Below are positions 24,591 to 34,147 of a stretch of DNA of 64,000 nt, one piece after another (the first letter of the stretch is position 1; each line of letters starts with the position of its first letter). A model generated the notes under the pieces. That model had not been told where the DNA came from, ran no database searches, and was given only the letters and a program-made list of their open reading frames with translations. A program made the translations under genes and the position numbers. Source of the DNA: Kiloniellales bacterium (lineage in GTDB: Bacteria; Pseudomonadota; Alphaproteobacteria; Kiloniellales; JAKSBE01); contig JASJBF010000013.1 of the NCBI GenBank assembly GCA_030066685.1, positions 1 to 64,000 of the forward strand. The letters run 5' to 3'.

Positions 24591-26549
24591 CTAGGCGGCC
24601 TGCGGCCGGGCGCCTTTGGCCCGGATGATCAGCAGGCCCGGCAGGGCCAGGGCCAGGCCGATGCCGGCCATGGCGAGATCGCCGAGGCCCGGCAGCACCC
24701 CGCCGGGGGCGGCGAAGAACAGTCCGCCGGCGACCAGCAGGGCGCGCGGCGCGATCCAGGCCGGGCCCTCGCGGCAACGGCCGAAGCCGGCGACGTAGCC
24801 CTGCAGGCCGCTGCCGATCAGCCAGATCCCGACCACCGCGCCGATCAAGGTGAGGACGATGTCCGGGGCCGGGCCCTCGCCGATCAGGGCCGGGTTGAGG
24901 ACGAAGAAGAAGGGGACGAAGTAGATGATGCTGCCCAGGCGCATGGCCTCGAGCCCGGCGCCCAGCGCGCGGGTGCCGGCCAGGGAGGCGGCGGCGAAGG
25001 CGCCCAGCGCCACCGGCGGGGTGATGTAGGAGACCATGCCCCAGTAGAGGATGAAGAGGTGGACCGCCAGGACGTTGAGCCCGGCCTCGGTCAGCGCCGG
25101 CGCCAGAACCACCGCCAGGAAGATGTAGCAGGCGGTGACGGTCATCCCCATGCCGAAGACGAAGGCGGTGACCGCGCCCATGATCAATAGCATCACGGTC
25201 GAGCCGCCGGCCAGGAAGATCAGGTCGTTGACCAGGGTCCCGGCCAGCCCGGTCGCCGAGAAGGCGCCGACGATCAGGCCGATGCCGAGCAGCACCGCAA
25301 CCAGCTCGGCGAGCGCCCGGCCGACCGCGAAGATCAGGCCGATGAAGCCGTCGAGGGAGAAGCGGTGGCTCGGCGAGAGCTGGTTGATGACCAGGAGCAG
25401 GCCGGTCGCGTAGAAGGGCGCCCAGGTCTCGCGCCGCAGGACCAGCATGAGGACGATCAGCAGGAGGAAGACGAAGAGGTAGTACCAGCCCTCCTTCAGG
25501 GTTCGGCGGAGCGAGGGCAGCTCGGCACGGGTCAGCCCCTTGAGGTCGTGGCGCGCGGCATAGGCGTCGATCTGCACGAAGAGGCCGAAGTAGTAGAGCA
25601 CCGAGGGAATGGCCGCCGCGACGGCGATCTCGATGTAGGGCCGGCCCAGGAAGGAGGCCATGACGAAGGCGGTGGTGCCCATGACCGGCGGCATCAGGAC
25701 CCCGCCGGTCGAGGCGCAGGCCTCGGTCCCGGCGGCGTAGCGGGCCGGGAAGCCGCTGCGCTTCATGGCCGGGATCGAGACCGCGCCGGTGGTCAGCACG
25801 TTGGAGATCACGCTGCCCGACATCGAGCCCATCAGGCCGCTGGCGAAGATCGCGACCTTGGCCGGGCCGCCGCGCAGGTGGCCGACCAGGGCCAGCGCCA
25901 GGTTGTTGAAGAAGGCCCCGCCGCCGGTGTGCTGCAGCGCCGCGCCGAAGACGATGAAGCCGATCACCAGGTTGCCGAAGGCCCGCATCGGGATGCCGAA
26001 GGAGCTCTCCGAGGAGATGATGTGATAGGGAATGGCGTCCCAGAAGGGCTGCGCAAAGCCGGAGATCGGGCCGGGCATACGGTCGGCGAAGACCGGGTAG
26101 AGCGAGAAGAAGACGACGATCGCGAAGATCACCGGCCCGCCGGCGCGCCGGGTCGCCTCGAGGATCAGCAGCCAGAGGACCAGCGAGGCCCAGCGCGCCG
26201 CCTCGGGCGGCGCGTACTCCCAGCCTTCCTCCAGGCTGAGGTCGGCGGTCCAGACGAAGTAGCCGCTGACCGCAAGGGCCAGGACCGCTAGGGCGCCGTC
26301 GAGCCCGAAGCTGGCCCGGCCGGCGCCGCGGTAGGGCGGAAACACGAGAAACCCGAGCGCGAGGAAGAGGCCGGCCAGGAGGAAGAGGTAGCGGCCCTCG
26401 AGGACGACCAGGCCAAAGGCCTGCAGGTTGAAGAGCTGGTTGATCGAGAGGGCGACGGCGAGCGTGGTTGCGATCACGAAGACCAGCCGCAGCCCGCCGG
26501 TCAGCTGGTTGCTCCGGGCGTTCTCCGGCCCGTCCTGGGTCTTGGTCAT
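24591..26549 (-). CDS. TRAP transporter fused permease (TAXI type)
   Basis: The 652-residue membrane protein combines the small (DctQ-like) and large (DctM-like) TRAP permease parts in one chain, as usual in TAXI-type systems. Conserved large-subunit segments are GLMGSMSGSVISNVLTTGAV and GGVLMPPVMGTTAFVMASFL. It imports an organic anion, driven by an ion gradient, from the periplasmic binding protein encoded just upstream on the same strand (60 bp apart). Substrates of TAXI systems are mostly dicarboxylates or amino acids, but this one cannot be assigned. Confidence 0.9.
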   Translation of the reverse strand: MTKTQDGPENARSNQLTGGLRLVFVIATTLAVALSINQLFNLQAFGLVVLEGRYLFLLAGLFLALGFLVFPPYRGAGRASFGLDGALAVLALAVSGYFVWTADLSLEEGWEYAPPEAARWASLVLWLLILEATRRAGGPVIFAIVVFFSLYPVFADRMPGPISGFAQPFWDAIPYHIISSESSFGIPMRAFGNLVIGFIVFGAALQHTGGGAFFNNLALALVGHLRGGPAKVAIFASGLMGSMSGSVISNVLTTGAVSIPAMKRSGFPARYAAGTEACASTGGVLMPPVMGTTAFVMASFLGRPYIEIAVAAAIPSVLYYFGLFVQIDAYAARHDLKGLTRAELPSLRRTLKEGWYYLFVFLLLIVLMLVLRRETWAPFYATGLLLVINQLSPSHRFSLDGFIGLIFAVGRALAELVAVLLGIGLIVGAFSATGLAGTLVNDLIFLAGGSTVMLLIMGAVTAFVFGMGMTVTACYIFLAVVLAPALTEAGLNVLAVHLFILYWGMVSYITPPVALGAFAAASLAGTRALGAGLEAMRLGSIIYFVPFFFVLNPALIGEGPAPDIVLTLIGAVVGIWLIGSGLQGYVAGFGRCREGPAWIAPRALLVAGGLFFAAPGGVLPGLGDLAMAGIGLALALPGLLIIRAKGARPQAA

Positions 26550-26609
26550 GGCGCGGCCCCTGTTCCGGCGCGGGGAAGCGGGGCGGCGCGCGCCGCCCCG
26601 CGGCTCGCG

Positions 26610-27758
26610 TCAGAACACCGGCTCGAAGCCGGCCGCCTCCAGGGCCGCGCGCCGGGCGGTGGCCCATTCCGTCTCCCAGGCGTCGTCGTCGACTCCCTTG
26701 GCGTCGAGCGCCGACCAGGCCTCGGCCAGGACGTCCTGCCGGCGGATCAGGTCGTCGTTGTGAGCCTGCAGCTCGTCGTTCCAGACGCCGATCTCCTTGT
26801 AGTAGGCGATGGCGCCGGGGTGAAAGGGCACCACCCACTTGAAGTTCTGGCGCTCCAGGGCCCAGCCGCCGATCCCCGGCGCCTTGCCGTCGTAGGCCGG
26901 GAAGAGCTCGTACATGGCCTTGGTCATGTTGAGGACCATGTCGTCCTTCTGGTCCTCGTAGGCGATCAGGATCGGGTAGGGATAGGCGCCGCCCTCGTAG
27001 GGCTGCGCCTCGCTGATCCCGGCGCCGACGGTGGCCTTGTTGGGCTGGAAGAAGGGGGCGATCTTGTTGAGCCGCGACCAGCCTTCGCTGTCGTCGGCGG
27101 GCAGCGGCGGCCAGACGATGCCCCGCGGCGAGGCCTCCAGCTCGTAGGCCTTGCCCGAGTTGGTCGAGGCGAAGGCGGCGTCGACCTGGCCGTTGACCAT
27201 GCCCTTCCAGGAGTCGCCGAAGCCGCCGAACTCGACCTTCTCGACGTCGTCCCAGGTCAGCCCGGCGAAGGCCAGGTAGGCGGTGACGTTGACGTTGAGC
27301 GCCGGCGCGCCCTTGACCCAGGCGACCCGCTTGCCCTTGAGGTCCTTGTAGGCCTTGACCCCGGTGTCGGCGGCGACCGCGACGGCCAGGTTGATGCTGC
27401 CGTTATTGGCCATCAGCATGCGGACCCGCTGCGGCCCCCAGCGCTTCTTGCCGAACTCGAAGGCGCCCTCCTGGGCCATGAAGCTGGCGCCGACGCCGGT
27501 CGCCGAGAACTGCACCTTGCGTTGGCGCAGCGGCTCGGTCCGGGAGACGTCGTTCTTGCCCGGCAGCACCCGCAGGTCGATGCCCAGCTCGTTCTTGAGC
27601 GCGCCGCCGATCGCGACCGACTGGTTGTAGCCGGCCGAGCCTGTGCCGTAGGCGGTCCAGGCGAGCTGCTTCGGCAGCTTGATGTCCGCCGCCGCGGCAC
27701 CGCCGGCAGCGAGGATTGCTGTCAGGGCGCCGAGCAGCGCCGCTCTCGTCGATCTCAT
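26610..27758 (-). CDS. TAXI-family TRAP substrate-binding protein
   Basis: The 382-residue protein has a signal peptide (cleavage near AAA-24) and a periplasmic binding fold of the TAXI family, with AYGTGSAGYNQSVAIGGAL near the start and GKRVAWVKGAPALNVNVTAY in the middle. It delivers substrate to the fused permease encoded next. The ATG at 27758 follows a GGAGGAC site; an upstream frame to 27944 has no support. No regulator is adjacent. Confidence 0.9.
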   Translation of the reverse strand: MRSTRAALLGALTAILAAGGAAAADIKLPKQLAWTAYGTGSAGYNQSVAIGGALKNELGIDLRVLPGKNDVSRTEPLRQRKVQFSATGVGASFMAQEGAFEFGKKRWGPQRVRMLMANNGSINLAVAVAADTGVKAYKDLKGKRVAWVKGAPALNVNVTAYLAFAGLTWDDVEKVEFGGFGDSWKGMVNGQVDAAFASTNSGKAYELEASPRGIVWPPLPADDSEGWSRLNKIAPFFQPNKATVGAGISEAQPYEGGAYPYPILIAYEDQKDDMVLNMTKAMYELFPAYDGKAPGIGGWALERQNFKWVVPFHPGAIAYYKEIGVWNDELQAHNDDLIRRQDVLAEAWSALDAKGVDDDAWETEWATARRAALEAAGFEPVF

Positions 27759-27970
27759 AGGCCGTCCTCCCTTGAAGTTCCGATGCTTCTCTCCGGCACC
27801 TTCTTGTCGAAGCCTGCAACTCTCACTCTGCAGCGAGGCTAGTTTCTTCTCCTGCGGGCGACAAGGGTCGCTGGCCCGCACGGGCCGCCTGCGCCCCCTT
27901 GTCATCACCAGGAAGTCAGACCTTTGCCCCTCGCAGGCTGCCATACTTCTTGGGCTGCAGGGAGGTGCCG

Positions 27971-28165
27971 ATGTTCCATCCCGACCAAAGCCGCCGGTTG
28001 CTCGCCCGGATCGCCATGATTGCCGTCGCCGGCCTCATTGCTGCCTGCCAGACCTCGGCCGCGCCGGAGAAGAGCGCCGCCGCCGACACGGAAGCCGAGA
28101 CCTTCGAAGATCGCCGCGGCGACGCCATGGGCGACGGCTCAGGCGGCGGCATGGGCAACTACTGA
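27971..28165 (+). CDS. Small lipoprotein
   Basis: The 64-residue protein has a lipobox LIAAC (Cys26) after a short hydrophobic segment, so it should be acylated. The mature part is short, acidic and Gly-rich, ending SGGGMGNY. A GGAGGTG site sits just before the ATG. No family was recognised. It is divergent from the TAXI protein gene and about 95 bp ahead of the dioxygenase-like gene. Confidence 0.6.
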   Translation: MFHPDQSRRLLARIAMIAVAGLIAACQTSAAPEKSAAADTEAETFEDRRGDAMGDGSGGGMGNY

Positions 28166-28260
28166 GCCCCGGGGGGCCCTCGGTATTCGATTAGGCATTC
28201 TGGCCGGGCGGCCGCTCCGCTAGAATAGGCCCCTTGGACGCTGGGCCGGAGGGGGCTGCG

Positions 28261-28842
28261 ATGGAGCGGAAGGAGGCGCGCGAAGCGGCGGTCGCCGAGA
28301 CCGTCGCCAAGGTGCGACGAATCGAAAACGAGCAGGGCATCACCCGAGAGTCTCTGGCCGAGATCCGCGCGGAACTGCTGCGCCTGGCGGCGCGCCGCGA
28401 GCTCTTCCCGCCCGAGGACTTCCCGGGGCCGGCCGACGGCAAGGACAACCGGCTCTACACCCTCTCGATGGACCCGGACAAGCGCTTCGCGCTCTATCTC
28501 AACCGGGGCAGCGCCCAGAAGGACACGCCGCCGCACAACCACACCACCTGGGCCGTGGTCGTCGGCATCGCCGGCGAGGAACGCAACAAGATCTACCGGC
28601 CCGTCGACGACGAAGACGGCGGTCCCGCGCTCTTGGAGGTGGCGCAGGAAATCATCGTCCGGCCCGGCACCGGGGTCTGCCTGCTGCCCGACGACGTGCA
28701 CTCGATCCACATGCGCGGCGAGGACCCGAAGCTGCACCTGCACATGTACGGCAAGGCGATCAGCGAAATGCGCGAGCGGATGAAGTTCGATCCGGACACC
28801 GGCCGGCGCGAGCACTATCCGCCGCATCCGGACGCCAGGTGA
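28261..28842 (+). CDS. Cysteine-dioxygenase-like cupin
   Basis: The 193-residue protein resembles cysteine dioxygenases. The metal-binding HxH motif is in PPHNHTTWAVVVGIAGEERN, and a second His-containing strand (DDVHSIHM) supplies the third ligand. These enzymes convert a thiol, typically cysteine or 3-mercaptopropionate, to the sulfinate with Fe(II) and oxygen. The frame reaches back to a TTG at 28234; the ATG at 28261 is preferred. It overlaps the rhodanese gene by GTGA, indicating one pathway for organic sulfur oxidation. Which thiol it uses cannot be told here. Confidence 0.8.
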   Translation: MERKEAREAAVAETVAKVRRIENEQGITRESLAEIRAELLRLAARRELFPPEDFPGPADGKDNRLYTLSMDPDKRFALYLNRGSAQKDTPPHNHTTWAVVVGIAGEERNKIYRPVDDEDGGPALLEVAQEIIVRPGTGVCLLPDDVHSIHMRGEDPKLHLHMYGKAISEMRERMKFDPDTGRREHYPPHPDAR

Positions 28843-30425
28843 CGACCGCGACCATCGCGCCGGCCGCCTTGCACGCGGCGCTGCGCGCGGAGGGCGAACT
28901 GGCCCTTCTGGACTTGCGCGAGCAGGGCGTCTTCGGCCGCAGCCACATTCTGCTGGCGACCAACCTGCCGCTCAGCCGACTGGAGCTGCGCCTGCGCGAC
29001 CTGGTGCCGCGCCGGGCGACGCCGGTCGTGCTCTGCGACGGCGGCGAGGGCCTGGCGGTGCGGGCGGCGCCCCTGATGGCCGCGGCCGGCTACGGCGACG
29101 TCAGGATTCTCGAAGGTGGCGTTGCGGCCTGGGGCGCGGCGGGCTTCGAGCTCTTCTCGGGGATCAACGTGCCCTCCAAGGCCTTCGGCGAGGTGGTCGA
29201 GCTTCGCCACGACACGCCGAACATCGGCGCCGAGGAGTTGAAGGCCAGGCTCGACGCCGGCGAGGACCTCGTGATCCTCGACAGCCGGCCCGTCGAGGAA
29301 TACCGGGTGATGAACATCCCCGGCGGCATCGACGTGCCCGGGGCGGAGCTGGTCTACCGGGTCCGCGACCTGGCGCCCGATCCCGAGACCTTGGTGGTGG
29401 TCAACTGCGCCGGCCGCACCCGCTCCATCATCGGCGCCCAGTCTCTGATCAACGCCGGCCTGCCCAACCCCGTGGTGGCACTGCGCAACGGCACCATGGG
29501 CTGGCACCTGGCCGGCTTCGAGCTGGAGCGCGGCGCCGGGCGGCGCTATGGGCCGGTCAGCGGCGATGCGCGCTCCTGGGCCCGGATGGCCGCGGCCCAG
29601 GTCGGCGCGCGCTTCGGCGTCAATTGGATCGATGCCGCGGACCTGCGCGCCTGGCAGGCCGAGGCCGGTGCGCGCAGCCTCTACCTGCTCGACGTGCGCG
29701 ATCCCGAGGAATACGCCGCCGGCCACCTGCCCGGATCGCTCTCGGCACCGGGCGGCCAGTTGGTCCAGGCGACCGACCGGTGGGTCGCGGTGCGTGCGGG
29801 GCGCATCGTCCTGATCGATGACAGCGCGGTGCGCGCGACCATGACCGCCAGCTGGCTCAACCAGATGGGATTTCCCGGCGTCGCGGTGCTTGCGGAGGGC
29901 CTGGAGGGCTGGGAGCTGGAGACTGGACCCGGCGGCGCCGAGGTGCCGGAGCTGGCGGCTGCGGCTGTCGAGGCCGTCACGCCGAAGGCGCTCGACGCGG
30001 AGACCTTCGTCGTCGACCTTGGCAACAGCCTGGCCCACCGCGGCGGCCACATTCCCGGCGCGGCCTGGGCGATCCGTGCCCGGCTGGACGAGGTCACGGA
30101 GGCCCTGGGCCGTCGCCCGAAGCTGGTCTTCACCAGCGAGGACGGACGCCTGGCAAGGCTGGCCGCAGCCGAGCTGGCCGTGCGGTATCCGAAGCTGTCG
30201 CTTGCCGCGCTCGATGGCGGGACGGCGGCCTGGACCGCGGCCGGCCTGCCGCTGACACCAGGTATGGAGACCGCGCTTCATCCGGAAGAGGACGTCTACC
30301 ACCGCCCCTACGACCGCGACAGCGGGGTCGAGGCGGCGATGCAGGCCTACCTCGACTGGGAGGTCGCCCTGGCCGAGCAGATCGAGCGCGACGGGACCCT
30401 GGGAATTCCAGACTTCCCGAGCTGA
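28839..30425 (+). CDS. Four-domain rhodanese (sulfurtransferase) protein
   Basis: The 528-residue protein is built from four rhodanese domains. The first has the active-site position Cys66 (VLCDGGEG) and the second Cys190 in VVNCAGRTRS, the classic loop. The third (LIDDSAVRA) and fourth (FTSEDGRLA) lack the Cys and are probably structural. It should move sulfane sulfur. The GTG start overlaps the stop of the cysteine-dioxygenase-like gene, so sulfur released from a thiol or sulfinate may be handled here. There is no signal peptide, and the protein is probably cytosolic. Confidence 0.85.
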   Translation: MTTATIAPAALHAALRAEGELALLDLREQGVFGRSHILLATNLPLSRLELRLRDLVPRRATPVVLCDGGEGLAVRAAPLMAAAGYGDVRILEGGVAAWGAAGFELFSGINVPSKAFGEVVELRHDTPNIGAEELKARLDAGEDLVILDSRPVEEYRVMNIPGGIDVPGAELVYRVRDLAPDPETLVVVNCAGRTRSIIGAQSLINAGLPNPVVALRNGTMGWHLAGFELERGAGRRYGPVSGDARSWARMAAAQVGARFGVNWIDAADLRAWQAEAGARSLYLLDVRDPEEYAAGHLPGSLSAPGGQLVQATDRWVAVRAGRIVLIDDSAVRATMTASWLNQMGFPGVAVLAEGLEGWELETGPGGAEVPELAAAAVEAVTPKALDAETFVVDLGNSLAHRGGHIPGAAWAIRARLDEVTEALGRRPKLVFTSEDGRLARLAAAELAVRYPKLSLAALDGGTAAWTAAGLPLTPGMETALHPEEDVYHRPYDRDSGVEAAMQAYLDWEVALAEQIERDGTLGIPDFPS

Positions 30426-30459
30426 CGACTTAAATCCGAAGCGAGCATCCCAGGCCGGC

Positions 30460-31290
30460 TCAGTAGATTTCCGGCACGCTGTGCGAGAAAAACAACCTCT
30501 CGGGCGCGTCCTTGCCGCGCTTGCGGCGCTTGGGCACGGGCGGCATCTCGAAAGGGATCTCCTTATAGGGGATCATGCTCAAGAGGTGCGAGATGCAGTT
30601 CAGACGGGCCGAGCGCTTGTCGTCGGCGGCGACCTTGTACCAGGGTGCGTAGTCCGTGTCGGTCGCCCGGATCATGGCGTCGTAGGCCTTGGTGTAGTCC
30701 CACCAGCGCGCCCAGGACTCCACGTCCATCGGGCTCAGCTTCCAGTGCTTGCGGGGGTCCTCGGCCCGGGCGAGGAAGCGCTGTTCCTGGATGTCCTGGC
30801 TGACGTCGAAGAAGTACTTGATCAGGATGATCCCGTCCTCGATCAGCTCGCGCTCGAACAACGGGCAGATCCGCATGAAGCGCTGGTATTCATCCTCGGT
30901 GCAAAAACCCATGACGTGCTCGACGCCGGCCCGGTTGTACCAGCTGCGGTCGAAGAGCATGATTTCGCCTGCGGCCGGGAAGTGGGGTATGTAGCGCTGC
31001 ATGTAGATCTGCGTCTTCTGCCGTTCGGTCGGGGCTGGCAGAGCCACGACCCGGAAGACGCGCGGGCTCACGCGTTCGGTGATGCGTTTAATGACCCCGC
31101 CCTTCCCGGCGGCGTCTCGGCCCTCGAAGACCACCACCACCCTCAGGCCTTCCTTTACGACCCAGGACTGGAGCCGGCAGAGCTCGACCTGGAGCTTTTC
31201 GAGCCTCTTGTCGAACTCCTGCCTCGACATTTTCTTCTTCTTAGGCTGGCCCTTCTCAGTCGCTTCTTTGTTGGACTTCTTCTTCGCCAT
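30460..31290 (-). CDS. ppk2: Polyphosphate kinase 2 (PPK2)
   Basis: The 276-residue protein has the PPK2 core with Walker A GRDAAGKGG (57-65), the lid-like ITERVSPRVFRVVALPAP, and Walker B FDRSWYNRAGVEHVMG (around 113). It transfers phosphate between polyphosphate and nucleoside diphosphates. The N-terminus is Lys-rich. ATG at 31290 is used because a GGAGGTC site fits it; an upstream ATG at 31314 does not. It follows the Pit and DUF47 genes on the same strand, forming a phosphate uptake and polyphosphate unit. Confidence 0.9.
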   Translation of the reverse strand: MAKKKSNKEATEKGQPKKKKMSRQEFDKRLEKLQVELCRLQSWVVKEGLRVVVVFEGRDAAGKGGVIKRITERVSPRVFRVVALPAPTERQKTQIYMQRYIPHFPAAGEIMLFDRSWYNRAGVEHVMGFCTEDEYQRFMRICPLFERELIEDGIILIKYFFDVSQDIQEQRFLARAEDPRKHWKLSPMDVESWARWWDYTKAYDAMIRATDTDYAPWYKVAADDKRSARLNCISHLLSMIPYKEIPFEMPPVPKRRKRGKDAPERLFFSHSVPEIY

Positions 31291-31362
31291 TGCGTCCGAC
31301 CTCCCTCTGTCCAATCGGTTCGTTTCTTCTGCGCGAAACCCTTGGCCTGGGCGTTGCCAAGA

Positions 31363-32856
31363 TCATTCGGCTTCGCGTTGGAAATGGCGGAAGAGATAGT
31401 CGTAGATCTCCTCCAGGTTCTTGTTGAAGTCCTTGGTGAGCGGGCTGGCCTCCTTGGCTTGCCAGGAGTCCGAGCGCGCCGAAAGCGCTTCGGCGAGCTG
31501 CCACTTGTGGTCGAAGTCTTGGCCGGCCAGCGCTTCGACGTCCGCCGTGCGCTCGGGCCCGAGGTAGTCGCGGTCCAGCGACGCGAGGCCCTCGTCGTTC
31601 ACCGCCATCCGGAAGATCTCGGCCGAGGCGATGATCCGCGCCTCGTCGTCTGCCTCCAGCTCGGCGCGGTCCCGCAGAGCGTCTCGGAAGGCGGCCGCCG
31701 AGACGATCTGCCGGTCGCGCAGCTCCTCGAAGGCGTCCATCGCGATCCCGGCTTGGGACAGATGCTCGACCACGGCGCCGGACAGCTGGTACCGGACCTC
31801 CTTGAAGACCTGCTGCTGGAAGACGTTTTGCAGGAAGAACAGGAAGAAGAAGCTGATCGCCGCCGCGATCACCGGCGTCAGGACCCAGCCCGAGCCGATG
31901 TTCCCCAGCACCCGCCACTTGATCTGCCGCGCGCCGGCCAGGCCGTAGGTCAGGCCGATCCCGATCACCGCGCCGATGACCGCCTGGGAACTCGACACCG
32001 GGATCAGAGGATAGGGCGGCAGGCCGAGGCTCACCACGAAGCTCAGCAGCTCGTTCGAGGAGAAGATGAACAGCACCAGGGACTGCGCCAGGACCACGAC
32101 CCAGGCGCCGATCGGGCTGACCGGCATGATGCTGTTGCCCACCGTCATCATGACCGGCTTGGAGTAGAAGACCCCGACCGCGATCGCCAGGCCGCCGACC
32201 AGGAAGAGCTGCTGGATCGAGGTCAGGGTGAAGAGCCCGAAGATGTCGGCGTCCTCGAAGGGCGAGGACGAGACGAAGACGCCCATCACGTTGCCGATGT
32301 TGTTGGCCCCGAGGCTGTAGGCCCCGAAGGCCCCGGTCACCAGAAGGGCGATGCGGGTCAGGGCGTCCAGGCGGACCATGTGGATCTTCGCCCAGTGCAG
32401 GAAGGCGAGGGTCGCCTTGTAGAGCAGGAAGGCGAAGATTGCGCCCAGCACCGGGCAGATCACCCAGGTGCCCACGATCTTCGAAAGGCTGCCCATGTCG
32501 GTGAGGAAGCCGCCGAAGAGGTTCCAGCCGATGATCCCGCCTACCACGGCCTGCGTGGTCGACACCGGCAGGCCCGCCTTGGTCATGCCGTAGACCGTGA
32601 CGGCGGCGGCCAGGGCGACCATGAAGGACCCGGGCAGGGCGTTGACCGCCCCCAGCTTGCCCAGGCCGTGGGCCGCGCCGGCACCGCCGAGGACGGCGCC
32701 GAGGACGACGAAGACGGCGCAGATCACCGCCGCCGTGCCGAAGAGAATCATCCGGCTGCCGACGGCCGTGCCGAAGATGTTGGCGGCGTCGTTGGAGCCG
32801 AGGGACCAGCCCAGGAACAGACCGCTCGACAGGAAGATGAGAACGGTGATCTCCAT
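31363..32856 (-). CDS. pit: Inorganic phosphate transporter (Pit family)
   Basis: The 497-residue protein has about ten to twelve membrane helices and the duplicated Pit signatures: GWSLGSNDAANIFGTAVGSR near the N-terminus and GAYSLGANNIGNVMGVFVSS in the middle. It imports phosphate (as metal phosphate) with protons. The C-terminal 140 residues form a soluble, acidic helical extension not found in all Pit proteins, possibly regulatory. It starts 51 bp behind the DUF47 gene. Confidence 0.9.
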   Translation of the reverse strand: MEITVLIFLSSGLFLGWSLGSNDAANIFGTAVGSRMILFGTAAVICAVFVVLGAVLGGAGAAHGLGKLGAVNALPGSFMVALAAAVTVYGMTKAGLPVSTTQAVVGGIIGWNLFGGFLTDMGSLSKIVGTWVICPVLGAIFAFLLYKATLAFLHWAKIHMVRLDALTRIALLVTGAFGAYSLGANNIGNVMGVFVSSSPFEDADIFGLFTLTSIQQLFLVGGLAIAVGVFYSKPVMMTVGNSIMPVSPIGAWVVVLAQSLVLFIFSSNELLSFVVSLGLPPYPLIPVSSSQAVIGAVIGIGLTYGLAGARQIKWRVLGNIGSGWVLTPVIAAAISFFFLFFLQNVFQQQVFKEVRYQLSGAVVEHLSQAGIAMDAFEELRDRQIVSAAAFRDALRDRAELEADDEARIIASAEIFRMAVNDEGLASLDRDYLGPERTADVEALAGQDFDHKWQLAEALSARSDSWQAKEASPLTKDFNKNLEEIYDYLFRHFQREAE

Positions 32857-32907
32857 GGTGACGCGGCTCTACCTCGCTCGGTCCGTCTTCGAATGACCCT
32901 ACGGGCG

Positions 32908-33561
32908 TCAGAGCGCGCGCTTCACGGCGAAGATCGCCATGCGGTCCCCGGCGTCGTTGGCATGGGAGGCGATGTCCCTGAGCTTCACCACCCAGTCAAA
33001 GAGCTGGCGCTTTCGTTCCAGGGGTAGGTCGGACTCGAAGATCCGCCGACCCAGCTGAAGCCCGGTGGTCGTCGCCTCTTCCTCGTGGAAGTCGATCTTG
33101 TGAACGTGGTTCCGCACGGCCTGGGGGTCCTTGAAATAGCTACGCGCACCGTCGGCCATGGCCTGTCCGGATTTGGCCACCTCGGCGTTGATCTTCTTGA
33201 ATTCCTCCCGTGCGTCCGCCGGCAGTTCAGGGCGCTCGACCGCAAGCCCGATGACCACGTACGCGCAAGCGTCGAGAACGTTGTCGACCTCGTCGAGCAG
33301 GCTGAGGATGTCGCCGCGCGCGTCCGGCATCAGCATTTCCGCATACATCACGTTGGCGATGCTGCGGCGCAGCTCGTCGCCGCGGGCCTCGATGCCCCGG
33401 ATCTGCTGAACCCTATCGTCCAACTGCGACTCCGGCCCCTTGTCGACATAGTCCGCCATCGTCTGCTCGAGAACCATGATGGCCTCGGAGACCTTGTCGA
33501 CGAACTCGTCGATCTCGCTGATCAACAGCCCGGTTCTTTGGAAGGGCAGAATATTGGCCAT
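32908..33561 (-). CDS. DUF47 family protein, Pit accessory (PitR-like)
   Basis: The 217-residue helical protein belongs to DUF47 (TIGR00153, PhoU-like). It shows the family's helical repeats, including IRGIEARGDELRRSI and ILSLLDEVDNVLDAC. DUF47 genes normally sit directly before a Pit transporter and modulate it. The ATG at 33561 follows a GGGGCGA site; an upstream frame to 33627 is not supported. It is the first gene of the phosphate unit. Confidence 0.9.
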   Translation of the reverse strand: MANILPFQRTGLLISEIDEFVDKVSEAIMVLEQTMADYVDKGPESQLDDRVQQIRGIEARGDELRRSIANVMYAEMLMPDARGDILSLLDEVDNVLDACAYVVIGLAVERPELPADAREEFKKINAEVAKSGQAMADGARSYFKDPQAVRNHVHKIDFHEEEATTTGLQLGRRIFESDLPLERKRQLFDWVVKLRDIASHANDAGDRMAIFAVKRAL

Positions 33562-34147
33562 CGTCTCGCCCCCGTGTCGAATGCCCGCCGCTAGCTTCGG
33601 AAGGCGCTTTTGCCTCTGGCCGGGCACGCCCGTGCTTCGCGCTTAGGCACATGTGCTAAGCCAACTAATCAAGGTATTGCGGCTCGAGCCTTCGGTCTAT
33701 CCGCTTCGCGCAATGGCTTCTTTGTTCGATCGCGACTGTCTATGAGCCGACGTTCCCTCACTGGAAACGCTCCAGTGCTTCTCGTTCTAAGACCTGCGCT
33801 CGAACTTGCGGAGTTGATCTGCGCGAATCGGATAGACGGACAGCTGAAGGATCGGTTCTACTCCACATAGTTGCCGCTCGGTCGCTTCCGACCGGTGGCG
33901 TGATGAGCGAAATGTCCGCTGGGTCGGTCGTGAGGCGAAGCGAACATGGGGAACTGAGGCATTGCCCCCTTCACGGATGTTTTGCCACTATGACCGGGAT
34001 GCTATGCGTCGCAGGTGCGGAGGTTTGCGGGTGCAAAGCTTGGTCGGATCAGCAGGCTCACTCAATGAGCCGCTGTTTGAAGCAAATCAACAGGAGGTCG
34101 CCTCTGGCCCCACCGAGGCCAGCGTGCCACCGTCAAGGAGCGATAAC
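33562..34147. other. Divergent intergenic region
   Basis: About 590 bp separates the DUF47 gene from the next + strand gene. Frames at 33610-33870 and 33900-34151 have no domain or ribosome binding site and are not credible. A small hairpin CGGTCG-CTTC-CGACCG lies at 33879-33894. The promoter of the phosphate unit should lie near 33562-33660. Confidence 0.4.

Noticed and set aside
24433-26838. 801-residue frame over the TRAP permease
   Set aside because: Out of frame with a well-defined permease; Arg/Pro/Gly-rich translation typical of a shadow frame.
30481-33027. 848-residue frame opposite PPK2, Pit and DUF47
   Set aside because: Antisense to three recognised genes; His/Asp/Gly-rich shadow translation.
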